Assembly (NCBI GenBank): GCA_036389315.1
Contig: DASVQF010000046.1
Coordinates: 9,648-73,647, forward strand
Length of the DNA stretch: 64,000 bases
Direction: 5' to 3'
Source: DASQYE01 sp036389315
Lineage (GTDB): Bacteria > Acidobacteriota > Blastocatellia > Pyrinomonadales > Pyrinomonadaceae
The notes under the pieces were generated by a model. That model saw only the letters and a list, made by a program, of their open reading frames with translations. It searched no databases and had not been told where the DNA came from. The position numbers and the translations under genes were made by a program. Numbering within the stretch: the stretch's first letter is position 1; each line of letters starts with the position of its first letter. Positions 25,642-33,167 of the stretch are shown here, one piece after another.

Positions 25642-26631
25642 TCAGCTCCCCCATCTTTTGGAGATTTCATTACTGTACAGGTCACGCTTGACGGCTATGC
25701 GCTGAACGTAGACGCGTGTCGTCGAGCGGTTCTGGTGATCCAGGGCGTTCTGCGTCGCCGTGATGTCTCCCGTGAACTCCGAAACGATGCGCGCGAAAGT
25801 ATGCCTCGTCCGGTGCAGGTGGAAATCCTCCACGCCGGCTTCACGCGCGTACTTCTTCAAGTTCTTCACGAAGCAGTGAGAGGAGAGAGCCTCGCCGGGC
25901 TGCCCTGCGCGGTCATGTCTAGTCCAGAGCGGCGCGTCGGTCTTCAGCGCGTGCATCCTTCCGCTGGCCGTCAAGTAATCCAGCAGCGCCTCTCTGACCT
26001 GTGGCTCTCTGACCTCGCGGCTGCGGTAATCGCCGCCCTTTGCCCTGTACGCGAGGATCAGGCTCTCATCCACAAGGACATCTTTACCCTTGAGCGAGAT
26101 GACCTCGCTTCTCCTCAAGCCCGTCGCCAGGTAGATCAGAAGCAGCGCATAATCCCTCTTCCCGACGATGTCGCCGCCGGCGGCACGCCTGCGCACAGCC
26201 GCGACCAGAGCTTGCACCTCTTCGTCAGACATGGCCTTGACGCTCTCTGTTTGGTAAGGCTTAGGGGCCTTAGGGCGCGCCAGGCGCGCAGGGTTGCCGC
26301 GAACGTGCTGCCCTATTTCGGGGTCGCGCATGGCCCAGGAGTAGAAGGAGGAAAGCAGGCAGGCGTGCTGATAAACTGTGCCCGCTTTGGCTCCCTTCCC
26401 TTCCAGGTCTGTGAGCCACTGCTGCACGTCTGCCGGCTCTACCTCTGCCGGGAGCTTCTGTGTATGGCGGAAGAAGGAGAGCACTATACGCTGCTTGTCT
26501 CTGAGCAGGTCTTGACGGCGCTCGCTCTCGCTCGTCGTAGCCGAAGCCCAGAGCGAGACGGCCCCCCTCAAGGCCACCTGCAACCCCTGCTCTCGCAATT
26601 GGAGAGCAGTCTGCCCCTCTGGCCTATCCAT
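25642..26631 (-). CDS. Tyrosine recombinase / phage-type integrase
   Basis: 329 residues. An N-terminal SAM-like core-binding domain (FFRHTQKLPAEVEPADVQQWLTDLEGKG, residues ~45-130) precedes a catalytic domain. The active-site set is visible: Arg in ATGLRRSEVISLKG (near 180), the HLHRTRHTFARIV box (His-x-x-Arg, near 280), His in ALDHQNRSTTRVYVQ and the nucleophile Tyr four residues later. It follows a small membrane protein by 14 bp on the same strand. It marks one end of an island with ParA-like and replication-like genes. Confidence 0.93.
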   Translation of the reverse strand: MDRPEGQTALQLREQGLQVALRGAVSLWASATTSESERRQDLLRDKQRIVLSFFRHTQKLPAEVEPADVQQWLTDLEGKGAKAGTVYQHACLLSSFYSWAMRDPEIGQHVRGNPARLARPKAPKPYQTESVKAMSDEEVQALVAAVRRRAAGGDIVGKRDYALLLIYLATGLRRSEVISLKGKDVLVDESLILAYRAKGGDYRSREVREPQVREALLDYLTASGRMHALKTDAPLWTRHDRAGQPGEALSSHCFVKNLKKYAREAGVEDFHLHRTRHTFARIVSEFTGDITATQNALDHQNRSTTRVYVQRIAVKRDLYSNEISKRWGS

Positions 26632-26645
26632 ACAGTTTCTCCATT

Positions 26646-26933
26646 TCAGCCGTCAATGAACTCAGGCCAATCGAAATCATCATCCTCATCCCACTTCAAG
26701 ACAACCTCATCCGACGGCCTCTGTCCCGGCATCGTGAGCAGCCCGGGAAATGCTGCTCCACCCAGAAGACTGGGCTCTGCCTCGCGTTTCTTCCCGTCTG
26801 GAACCTCGTCATCCCGTTCGACCCGCTCGACGCGGCCCGGCGCAGGGTTCAGGCTGTACCACAGAAGCGCCAGCGCCAGCACAAGGGCCAGCAGCCGAAG
26901 CTTGAAGCTCTGTTTGACTCGCTCTCTTCTCAT
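26646..26933 (-). CDS. Small single-pass membrane protein, unknown function
   Basis: 95 residues. A basic N-terminus (RRERVKQSFK) is followed by one hydrophobic helix (LRLLALVLALALLWYSL) and an acidic, proline-containing tail ending in a DEDDDFDWPEF cluster. I recognise no family. It precedes the integrase by 14 bp and has its own promoter on the leftward strand (TTGTGA 26997-27002, 16 nt, TATAAA 26975-26980), so integrase expression probably depends on this promoter. Confidence 0.6.
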   Translation of the reverse strand: MRRERVKQSFKLRLLALVLALALLWYSLNPAPGRVERVERDDEVPDGKKREAEPSLLGGAAFPGLLTMPGQRPSDEVVLKWDEDDDFDWPEFIDG

Positions 26934-27113
26934 AGATACTTGCCCCTGGGCCGACCTTTCAAAGCTCTCGCCCCTTTATACCACAAATGTAAGTATTCAC
27001 AACTGACACCTTTGCGTATCCATTAATTAAAGCTTCTTCAATTTTGCTTGTTATATATATAATTACCGGGTTCGTGAAACCTACTCCGCTTGAGAGGAGC
27101 TAAGGCGAGCGCC
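26934..27113. promoter_or_regulatory. AT-rich divergent region, possible origin or regulatory region
   Basis: About 100 bp around 26975-27066 are strongly AT-rich in an otherwise GC-rich window, with an ATTAATTAAAG stretch near 27022 and an alternating TA run (27052-27062). It contains the leftward promoter for the small membrane protein and, rightward, a perfect TATAAT (27058-27063) without a good -35. In a plasmid-like island such a stretch could be a DNA-unwinding element, but no DnaA boxes were identified. Confidence 0.4.
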
Positions 27114-27890
27114 ATGCGAGCCACCCGCAGACGACAGCGGCGGACAGACCCGCTTGCCTCTCGCGTCGCCGTCCGTCTCATCATGGAGCGCCTGCGCGAA
27201 GCCCTTCCAGCTATCACGCCTCAGCGAGAGAAAGATTTGATCTCTATGCTGCGGGCCACGCGCCACATTCAGCGTTATTCCGCGACGGACACCAAGCGGG
27301 GACGGCCCAGCCTTTGGAAGCGAGAAGAGCTTTTGAGGGTGGCCGCACACTTGGCCGCCATCCTGGAGCGTGAAACCTCCTCGCACATCTCCCTGGCAAG
27401 CTTCGTCGATCACTATCTTCGTCTGCTCGAATTTCCGCCGGATGTGATAGCGGCACTGGAGGGCGGAGAGATAAACCTGTCTGAGGCCGCGCAATTGGCC
27501 AGAATCAACCATCTGCGGCCGGGCTACAGTCCGGCAGGGGCCAAGCGCACTCGCGCCGAGCTGCTCTCGACCCATTTGCAGACGAAGGAATCCGGCCCGA
27601 GGCTTCGCCGGCGCGTAAACGAGCTGCTCGCCGCTTCATCGTCCGAGGCAGGGGCGGCCGAAGCTGTCGATTCGGAGATGGATTTGGAGGATTTTGACCC
27701 CTACGACCCGACACACCTCTTCTGGGATCAGATCAAACAGTTGGGATTTGCCCTCCGCGATATTCGGCGCGAAGATGTAATGGACGAGGAGATAGACGAG
27801 TTGTTGAAGGCTTGTGAGCCGGTCTTGACCATCCTGAGCCGGATTCAAAGGCGCAAGGAGAAGAAAAAGGTTCTGAAACTGCTTATCTGA
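27114..27890 (+). CDS. Island protein of unknown function, ParB/HTH-like features
   Basis: 258 residues from the ATG at 27114, which has AAGG 8 nt upstream; an in-frame TTG at 27090 is less likely. The N-terminus is very basic (RATRRRQRR). The middle has RGRPSLWKREELLRVAAHLAAILERE and, near residue 140, ALEGGEINLSEAAQLARI, which recalls the helix-turn-helix of ParB-like proteins, where a 'G.I....A' pattern is common. The C-terminal half is acidic and ends with a lysine-rich helix. No ParB box is visible. It is the only rightward gene in the island and converges on the replication-like gene with a 3-bp gap. Function unknown. Confidence 0.55.
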   Translation: MRATRRRQRRTDPLASRVAVRLIMERLREALPAITPQREKDLISMLRATRHIQRYSATDTKRGRPSLWKREELLRVAAHLAAILERETSSHISLASFVDHYLRLLEFPPDVIAALEGGEINLSEAAQLARINHLRPGYSPAGAKRTRAELLSTHLQTKESGPRLRRRVNELLAASSSEAGAAEAVDSEMDLEDFDPYDPTHLFWDQIKQLGFALRDIRREDVMDEEIDELLKACEPVLTILSRIQRRKEKKKVLKLLI

Positions 27891-27893
27891 GCC

Positions 27894-28976
27894 TTAAGTG
27901 GCAGCCTGTTCGCCCTCCTGTGGCGCGCCCAGCCGCTCGTGCCGGCATTTCCTGACGCCCTTCTCCAAACCCTCCGGATAGTGCCAGCCTGAGCCTGCGC
28001 AGTCCGGGCACTTTGCAGCATCCACTGTGGGGGCCTTCTTCAAGGCTTCGTCAGGCAGTTCCCTACCTTCGGCTTGAGCCTGCCGCTTGTCCACCTTCCA
28101 GAGGCGGCGGCGCAGGTGCTCGGCCAGGAATGAGGGAACGGAAGAGACTGTCGTGCGCGCGGCCGCGATCTTCAACTCTGCGACGAGAACGTCGCCCAAT
28201 TCACGCCAACGCTCGCTCTCAGCAGCAGAGAGTTCTCTGCCTGTAATTTCCTTCGCAGCCTCTTTCAATGTGGCGACCAGCCCGGCCAGCGCAGCGTCAT
28301 CATCATCATCGTTCTCATCATTAGTCTTAAAGAAAGTCTTAGACACCTCGTAAGTTGTTGATTCTTCAGGAGATGAAGTATGCCTAGTCTGACTAGTTTC
28401 TAGTCTGACTAGTCTGTCTAGTTTCTGGGCATACCTGCTCTGACTAGTCAGACTAGTCTGACTAGTCAGACTAGGCATACTTATTTCCTCGGGCAGAAAG
28501 ACCTCGTATTCATTGCCTTCGTGCTCGCCCGTGATGTTTGTGACGTGGATCAGGCCGACGCTTTTCAGGTGCGCTATGTTGGCCTCGAAGGTCACGCGCG
28601 CGCCTATGTGAGCCTTCGCCATCAGCTTCGGACGGCTGATCCTGACCTTGCGCGTGGGCACTATGGCCCCGCGCGTCAAGGCAAACAGGCAGTCATAAAG
28701 CTGCTTGCTTTTGCCTTTGAAATGGCCGCCCGGCAATACGTCGCGCACGATGGAGTTAGGGGTTTTGGTGAAATCCCGCTGCGGGGCGACCGAGTCGGGC
28801 TCCGTACCCTGACTAGTCAGACTAGTCTGACTAGACTGACTAGTCTGACTAGGCATAGTTGGGCCGATCAGGTCATCGTGCGGCAGGCGCAGGGCCGGAG
28901 GCACTGTCAGTCCGAGTTTCTTCTTCGGCCCGGGGGTGCGCAGCGTGCTCTGGTTTTCGGGCTTTGCCTTGACCAT
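27894..28976 (-). CDS. Possible replication/winged-helix protein with TSQ/TSL repeats
   Basis: 360 residues from the ATG at 28976, whose GAGGTG ribosome site overlaps the parA stop. After a basic start comes a repeat MPSQTSQSSQTSLTSQ, then a probable winged helix (TKTPNSIVRDVLPGGHFKGK, KQLYDCLFALTRG, ISRPKLMAKAHIGARVTFEANIA; residues ~70-165), a second TSQ/TSL repeat, an acidic stretch (NDENDDDDDAA), and a C-terminal CPDCAGSGWHYPEG zinc-binding-like element. The layout resembles plasmid or phage replication/primosomal proteins, but no definite family match can be claimed. It is third in an HTH-parA-rep transcript. Confidence 0.5.
   Translation of the reverse strand: MVKAKPENQSTLRTPGPKKKLGLTVPPALRLPHDDLIGPTMPSQTSQSSQTSLTSQGTEPDSVAPQRDFTKTPNSIVRDVLPGGHFKGKSKQLYDCLFALTRGAIVPTRKVRISRPKLMAKAHIGARVTFEANIAHLKSVGLIHVTNITGEHEGNEYEVFLPEEISMPSLTSQTSLTSQSRYAQKLDRLVRLETSQTRHTSSPEESTTYEVSKTFFKTNDENDDDDDAALAGLVATLKEAAKEITGRELSAAESERWRELGDVLVAELKIAAARTTVSSVPSFLAEHLRRRLWKVDKRQAQAEGRELPDEALKKAPTVDAAKCPDCAGSGWHYPEGLEKGVRKCRHERLGAPQEGEQAAT
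28377..28481. repeat. 105-bp array of ACTAGT units bounded by 21-bp perfect inverted repeats
   Basis: Bases 28377-28397 are the exact reverse complement of 28461-28481. Between and within them CTAGT recurs at 28384, 28393, 28400, 28409 and 28418, and ACTAGT at 28443, 28452 and 28461, mostly 9 bp apart, so each unit adds three codons (Thr-Ser-Gln or Thr-Ser-Leu) to the overlapping protein. The outer ends read AGTATGCC and GGCATACT. The array could extrude as a cruciform or bind a protein cooperatively. Confidence 0.8.
28812..28853. repeat. Second period-9 ACTAG repeat array
   Basis: ACTAGT or a one-base variant begins at 28812, 28821, 28830, 28839 and 28848, exactly 9 bp apart. It ends in the same GACTAGGCATA sequence as the first array, 330 bp away. 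It encodes the N-terminal Ser-Gln-Thr repeat of the same protein. Confidence 0.8.
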
Positions 28977-28983
28977 CTTCACC

Positions 28984-29799
28984 TCACTTTATGGCTACGA
29001 TTTTCTGCCGGGACATTTGCAGGCGATCAAGTATCTCGTCCGTCAGGCTCCACAACTGGTCTGCCGCGCGGTGGCTTTTGGCATAGAGCACGGCCGGGAG
29101 CTTCTGTGAAGGGGCTTCTGCGACTTTGGAATAATCATGCAGGTTAGTATCGAAAACATGGCCCACAAGGCCCACGGCCTGCTCTACTGCACCGCGCGAT
29201 TCGGCGCTCAGGTTGCGCTGCGGCTTATAGAGGTTAATGACGGCTCCGAGCATCTGAAGGTCTGAATTGACGTTCTTTCTGACCTGTTCGATGGTGAAGG
29301 CCAGGTCTGAGAGTCCTTGCAATCCCATGGCGTCTGCGGCGCAAGGGACAAGCACGTAATCGGCCGAATAAAGGGCCGCCGTCAGCAGCTTGCCGAGCTG
29401 CGGCGGGCAATCAATAAAGACCAGGTCATAATTCTTCCCGTGCTCCCTGATCTGGTTGCGCAGACGGTGCGTGAGATAGTCGGGCTGCATCTCGAAACGC
29501 GCGAGGCGAATATCGGCCGGCACTAAGTCCAGGTTTTCGATGGGACTTTCGACGATGGCATCATCCAGGGGAAGCGGCTCGCGCTTGATTCCGTCCGGGC
29601 TCTCGGGCTCTATGAGCACGTGCGAGAGCGTCGCTTCGTAAACGTCCGAGTCTATCCAGCTACTCGTTAAGTTTCCCTGGGGGTCGCAATCTATCACCAG
29701 GGTTTGATAGCCGCGCAGCGCGCAACAGGCCGACAGCTCGCGTGTGAGGGTAGTCTTACCCACGCCGCCTTTCTGGTTCGCGATAGCAATAGCTCTCAT
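28984..29799 (-). CDS. parA: ParA-family partition ATPase
   Basis: 271 residues. The deviant Walker A (IANQKGGVGKTTLTREL, residues 6-22) and DCDPQGNLTSSWI are diagnostic. The Walker B-like strand YDLVFIDCPPQLGKLLTAAL is near residue 130. Such ATPases segregate plasmids and chromosomes with a ParB partner and a centromere. No orthodox parB follows; the basic protein at 27114-27890 or the replication-like protein may take that role. Its start overlaps the stop of the upstream HTH gene (ATGA), and the next gene begins 7 nt after its stop. Confidence 0.93.
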   Translation of the reverse strand: MRAIAIANQKGGVGKTTLTRELSACCALRGYQTLVIDCDPQGNLTSSWIDSDVYEATLSHVLIEPESPDGIKREPLPLDDAIVESPIENLDLVPADIRLARFEMQPDYLTHRLRNQIREHGKNYDLVFIDCPPQLGKLLTAALYSADYVLVPCAADAMGLQGLSDLAFTIEQVRKNVNSDLQMLGAVINLYKPQRNLSAESRGAVEQAVGLVGHVFDTNLHDYSKVAEAPSQKLPAVLYAKSHRAADQLWSLTDEILDRLQMSRQKIVAIK

Positions 29800-29993
29800 G
29801 CTGCCTCCGCACGATTCGGTTTGAGCGCCAAGACCTCTCCTTTACTGACTAATTTCACTCTTTTGTCGAGCAGGTTGGGGAAATGCCTGAGCAGGCCCGT
29901 CCTGATGATCTGCGCCATCTTGGCGTGGCTCACGCCGAGCAGACGTTGCGCTTCCGACACCGCTATCAGGTCGTTTGGTTGATCGTTCTCCAT
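29796..29993 (-). CDS. Small excisionase/MerR-type HTH protein
   Basis: 65 residues from the ATG at 29993 (GGAG 6-8 nt upstream). LIAVSEAQRLLGVSHAKMAQIIRTGLLRHFPN is a typical excisionase-type winged helix: helix, turn GVSHAKM, then a wing LVSKGEVLAL. Its stop overlaps the parA start. It may regulate the parA-rep operon through the direct repeats at 30015-30050, or act as recombination directionality factor for the integrase. Which of the two is not determinable here. Confidence 0.7.
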   Translation of the reverse strand: MENDQPNDLIAVSEAQRLLGVSHAKMAQIIRTGLLRHFPNLLDKRVKLVSKGEVLALKPNRAEAA

Positions 29994-30014
29994 ATTATTC
30001 TCCGTGGTCAAACC

Positions 30015-30050
30015 TTCAAGATAGAGCAATATACCTCAAGATAGCTCAAT
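30015..30050. repeat. Direct repeats upstream of the HTH-parA operon
   Basis: TCAAGATAGAGCAAT (30015-30029) and TCAAGATAGCTCAAT (30036-30050) differ at two central bases and begin 21 bp apart, two helical turns. They lie about 20-55 bp before the start of the HTH gene, where an operator or centromere-like site would be expected. Confidence 0.55.
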
Positions 30051-30127
30051 CCGGCGATTTTTTTCCGAGAAGGGATGAGAGGGAAGGGAACTGAAGGAAC
30101 CGGAGGCCGGGTGTCGCCCGCCGGCGG

Positions 30128-31396
30128 TCAAACGAGGAGGTCAATCTTGAGGCGGTGCAGAACTTCTGAGATGGGATTGGCTACGCCGTAGCCTTCTACT
30201 CTCCTCGGCTGATTGGTGGCCGGGTCTATCCGGACGACCCTCTCCATACGGCTTGAAGCTTCGGACATCCCGCCAAAAATCAGACCGACGGCATGTTGTT
30301 CGGCGTCCACCAGGAGCGAGCCGCTGTCGCCTTTAGCCACAAACCTCGCGGGCTGAGGCGACGCTGGCTCGATCAGGATTTGGTTCTGGAAAAATGCCGA
30401 CTGGCCCACGCGGTCGTATAGTATCCAGATGTCCAGGTAGATGGAGAAGATGCGACCCTCCGTGTAGCCCGTCGTTCGTCCGAACTTGCGCACGGCCTCT
30501 CCGACTTCGATCTCTTTCTTGGGCACGTAGCCCTTGACCGTGCCGATCAACGGAATCACGGCCTTGTGCTGCTGTTGGGCCCATAGTTTGGCTATGGCCG
30601 CGTCTATGTGGTTGGGCTCTTTGGGGTCGCTGTCGAACTTGAGCGCGGAAAAGTTGACGAGCGTGGCGATGGGCCTATTGCTCGCCGGTTCACCCGGGCT
30701 CGGCTGCATAATCAGATCACCGGCGTCCGCCCTGGCCTTTCGCAGATCTGCGAAGACGTGCGAGTTACTGAGCAGGTGAACCTCCCGGCGGCGCGTCCAT
30801 CTACTTTTGCGTGTGCAGAAATAGCCAATGGTTCCGCTCTGCCCCGTCAAGTTCGTGTTGGCCCCACTGATGCCGCCGACGATCACTTCCTGCCGCTCAC
30901 GGATGCCTTTCGGATACTGGCTCGACGCCGCCAGGGGGCTTGGGGCCGCGTCCGTCAAGAAAGCCGCCACAGGCATCTCGATCAGGACGAGCGGAACGCC
31001 GCGAAACTGACCGGGCAGACCGGCGGCCCCGGCCCCCGGCCACAACTCCTGGTCAGCATCGTTGACGAAAACCTGTATGCAATATTGATCTGTGCCGTCG
31101 AGCAAGCCTATGCCTACGGCGTGAATGTTTGCCGAGAAGCCTGGCCGCAGGTATCTCTCGCTGAGTTCACGCTTGATCCTGACGACGCGTCTGAGCAGCC
31201 TGTAATTGGCCCGCCGCGAGGGACGACGCAAGGCGCGCGCGCGCCTGTACCTGCGCACCAGATAGAGGAGGAGCCAGAGGAGCGCCAGCCCTACGACGAT
31301 CCAGGTCACTTCGTCGTAGTAGTAATAGCAGGCGACTCCGCCCCCACTGCTCGGACTGCACCACAGCGGGTGCTTTTCCAAAATAAGGCTGAGCAT
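30128..31396 (-). CDS. Membrane-anchored trypsin-like serine protease
   Basis: 422 residues. A TM helix (WIVVGLALLWLLLYLV, residues ~32-47) is followed by a basic stretch and a domain with the chymotrypsin-fold triad in order: His in LLSNSHVFADL (near 218), Asp in NHIDAAIAKLW (near 268) and Ser in AKGDSGSLLVD (near 362). The GDSGS motif is canonical. The N-terminal part before the protease (AVGIGLLDGTDQYCIQVFVND) resembles the domain seen in some uncharacterised bacterial trypsin-like proteins. It is the last gene of the sigma-CHAT operon, 2 nt after the unknown 283-residue protein. A processing role downstream of the CHAT protease is inferred. Confidence 0.82.
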   Translation of the reverse strand: MLSLILEKHPLWCSPSSGGGVACYYYYDEVTWIVVGLALLWLLLYLVRRYRRARALRRPSRRANYRLLRRVVRIKRELSERYLRPGFSANIHAVGIGLLDGTDQYCIQVFVNDADQELWPGAGAAGLPGQFRGVPLVLIEMPVAAFLTDAAPSPLAASSQYPKGIRERQEVIVGGISGANTNLTGQSGTIGYFCTRKSRWTRRREVHLLSNSHVFADLRKARADAGDLIMQPSPGEPASNRPIATLVNFSALKFDSDPKEPNHIDAAIAKLWAQQQHKAVIPLIGTVKGYVPKKEIEVGEAVRKFGRTTGYTEGRIFSIYLDIWILYDRVGQSAFFQNQILIEPASPQPARFVAKGDSGSLLVDAEQHAVGLIFGGMSEASSRMERVVRIDPATNQPRRVEGYGVANPISEVLHRLKIDLLV

Positions 31397-31398
31397 CT

Positions 31399-32250
31399 TT
31401 ACGGCAGCTCGTCTATGGACGACAAGTCTGAAGTGACCGGGTGACAGAACTGAATCTGATTGAACGCGCCGCCTTCGGCAGTCTCGCCTTCGGCATCTTC
31501 ACGAATCGGCGTCAGGTCGAAGCTAGTGCCGGTCGGGCTCGACAGATAGCCATAGTAGTCCGCCATGTCGCTATAGACGGCGTTCTCGTTGTAATCCATA
31601 TTCTTGATCTCTACGCGAAAGGGCAGGCCCGGCACGCGCTCAAGCAGGTGCGTGTCTTCCTTGTCGCCGACGCGAATGGTGAAGCTGACCTCTTCGGCTT
31701 CGATCTTGACGCCGACGGTTTCGCCCACGTGGCCGAAGACCTCGCGCCCTGTGGCCTGCCCGGCAGCATCCTTTTCGACCTTGGCGAAGAACAGATTCGT
31801 ATTGAGCTTGTGCGTGTAGAAGAGGCCGTTGCCGATGTAAATCTTCGTCACCGGGTAGTGGCGTCTGGCGGCCGGTTGCAGGGCAGTCTCGCCGTGCAGC
31901 GAGTTCATGTTGACGATCCAGCGAAAGTCGTTAGGATCTGCCGAGTCCAGGCGGTCGAAATCTCCGCTCCGGTAAATCTCGTAGCCCTCTATGGCGGGTT
32001 GGCCCACGGCCTTGATCTCGATCTGCACGTCCTGCTTCGGCAGGTTCTCGTAGACCGCTACTTCCTCGTAAGCGATGATGTCGTCGCCCGTACCCTCCTG
32101 AAGGGCAGGCTTTTGAAGCTTGATGCTGAGCTGATGTTTGCTGTCACGGATGGCTGCGATCTCGCCCCTGCGCCGGTCGCTGTTGAAGCAGACAATGCCG
32201 AGGCCGGTGAATCGCACAAGTGCTGTTGCGGAGCTTTCTTGTATGGACAT
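31399..32250 (-). CDS. Unknown 283-residue partner of the trypsin-like protease
   Basis: No signal peptide, no TM helix and no family I recognise. The sequence is rich in predicted beta strands (ALVRFTGLGIVCFNSD, VTKIYIGNGLFYTH, FTIRVGDKEDTHLLERVPGLPFRVEIKNMDY) and ends in an acidic tail. It is separated from the protease start by 2 nt (TAA-AG-ATG), which indicates translational coupling. A strong ribosome site (GAGGAGAAAATC before ATG) opens it. It may be a substrate, inhibitor or chaperone of the protease; the sequence does not decide. Confidence 0.7.
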   Translation of the reverse strand: MSIQESSATALVRFTGLGIVCFNSDRRRGEIAAIRDSKHQLSIKLQKPALQEGTGDDIIAYEEVAVYENLPKQDVQIEIKAVGQPAIEGYEIYRSGDFDRLDSADPNDFRWIVNMNSLHGETALQPAARRHYPVTKIYIGNGLFYTHKLNTNLFFAKVEKDAAGQATGREVFGHVGETVGVKIEAEEVSFTIRVGDKEDTHLLERVPGLPFRVEIKNMDYNENAVYSDMADYYGYLSSPTGTSFDLTPIREDAEGETAEGGAFNQIQFCHPVTSDLSSIDELP

Positions 32251-32340
32251 GATTTTCTCCTCTGGTTGAGTTCAAAAAGCTTTCAGTTGAGAGTGCGCTT
32301 TCGCGCTCGAAACGTAACGCGGCCGGGCCGGAAACTCAGG

Positions 32341-33165
32341 TTAGCTGCAAAGCCAGATGCCGAGCGTCTTGACGCAGGTGAACCTCTTCTTCTTCGGGAC
32401 GGACACGACTTTTACTGTCTCGTTCAGGTTCGAGCTGACTTGCCAGGCGTAACGGGCTGTGACGAGAGCGGCCGCGCACCCTTGAAGAAAAGAGCTTTCA
32501 TATTCGAGTGGGCCCAGGCTGGCTTCGGCCCTCTCATCGCCGCCGCGCACGCTCTCGGCGATGATCTTCTGCCGCTCGCCTTCAATGCTGCGCCGCCACT
32601 TGTCGCCGTACCTGTTGATGATCGTCCGCAGTTCCCGGCTCCTGTCTGCGTCCGAACAGGTGGGCAAGGGAGTAGGCGTCGGCGAAGGCGTCGGTGTTGG
32701 AGTCGGCTCCTGCCTGGTATCCGGCGTCGGTGTGGGTTTGATCTGTACCACCCTCGGTGTCGGCGAGGGCACGGGGCGGGGCGAAGTTGCGCGAGCGGGC
32801 TTGCCGCGCGTGCTCGGGATGAGTGAACCGGCGGGCGCTGGCCCGAGTGTGGGCTTATCCTCTGAAGGCTTATCCTCTGCGACCTCTTCGGGCTGCGGGC
32901 TGAGATAGATCAGGCCGTTGACGGCCACGACGATGACGACCATCGTGACCACCAGTATAGTCATCGCTCTCAGCAGCACGCGCCGCCACTTCAGCCTGCG
33001 TCTCTCTTCGCGCAGCCGCTTCTCCTTCGCCTCGACGATGCGTGACGCCTCGCGCCATCTCTCGCCGTGCGGAGCTAGCTCCACGAGCGGCGTGCCGTCC
33101 GCCGGGCAAAACGCCAGCAGCTCGTCTGCGTAATAGTCGCCGCATTTGGGACAGGTACGTATCAT
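32341..33165 (-). CDS. Zinc-ribbon membrane protein with Pro/Thr-rich linker
   Basis: 274 residues. It opens with a zinc ribbon (RTCPKCGDYYADELLAFCPADGTPL, four Cys in residues 4-25), then a basic helix, one TM segment (AMTILVVTMVVIVVAVNGLIYL, ~residues 68-89), a long Pro/Thr linker (PTPTPTPSPTPTPLP, ~120-175) and a C-terminal extracytoplasmic domain with cysteines (CSDADRSRELRTIINRYGDKW... and the final TCVKTLGIWLCS). The start lies 2 nt after the CHAT stop. Topology suggests a sensor or adaptor linking cytoplasm and periplasm. No family is known to me for the tail. Confidence 0.7.
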   Translation of the reverse strand: MIRTCPKCGDYYADELLAFCPADGTPLVELAPHGERWREASRIVEAKEKRLREERRRLKWRRVLLRAMTILVVTMVVIVVAVNGLIYLSPQPEEVAEDKPSEDKPTLGPAPAGSLIPSTRGKPARATSPRPVPSPTPRVVQIKPTPTPDTRQEPTPTPTPSPTPTPLPTCSDADRSRELRTIINRYGDKWRRSIEGERQKIIAESVRGGDERAEASLGPLEYESSFLQGCAAALVTARYAWQVSSNLNETVKVVSVPKKKRFTCVKTLGIWLCS

Positions 33166-33167
33166 CT

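Noticed and set aside
28377..28853. CRISPR-like reading of the ACTAGT arrays
   Set aside because: Units are 9 bp apart with no spacers and lie inside a coding frame; there are no cas genes.
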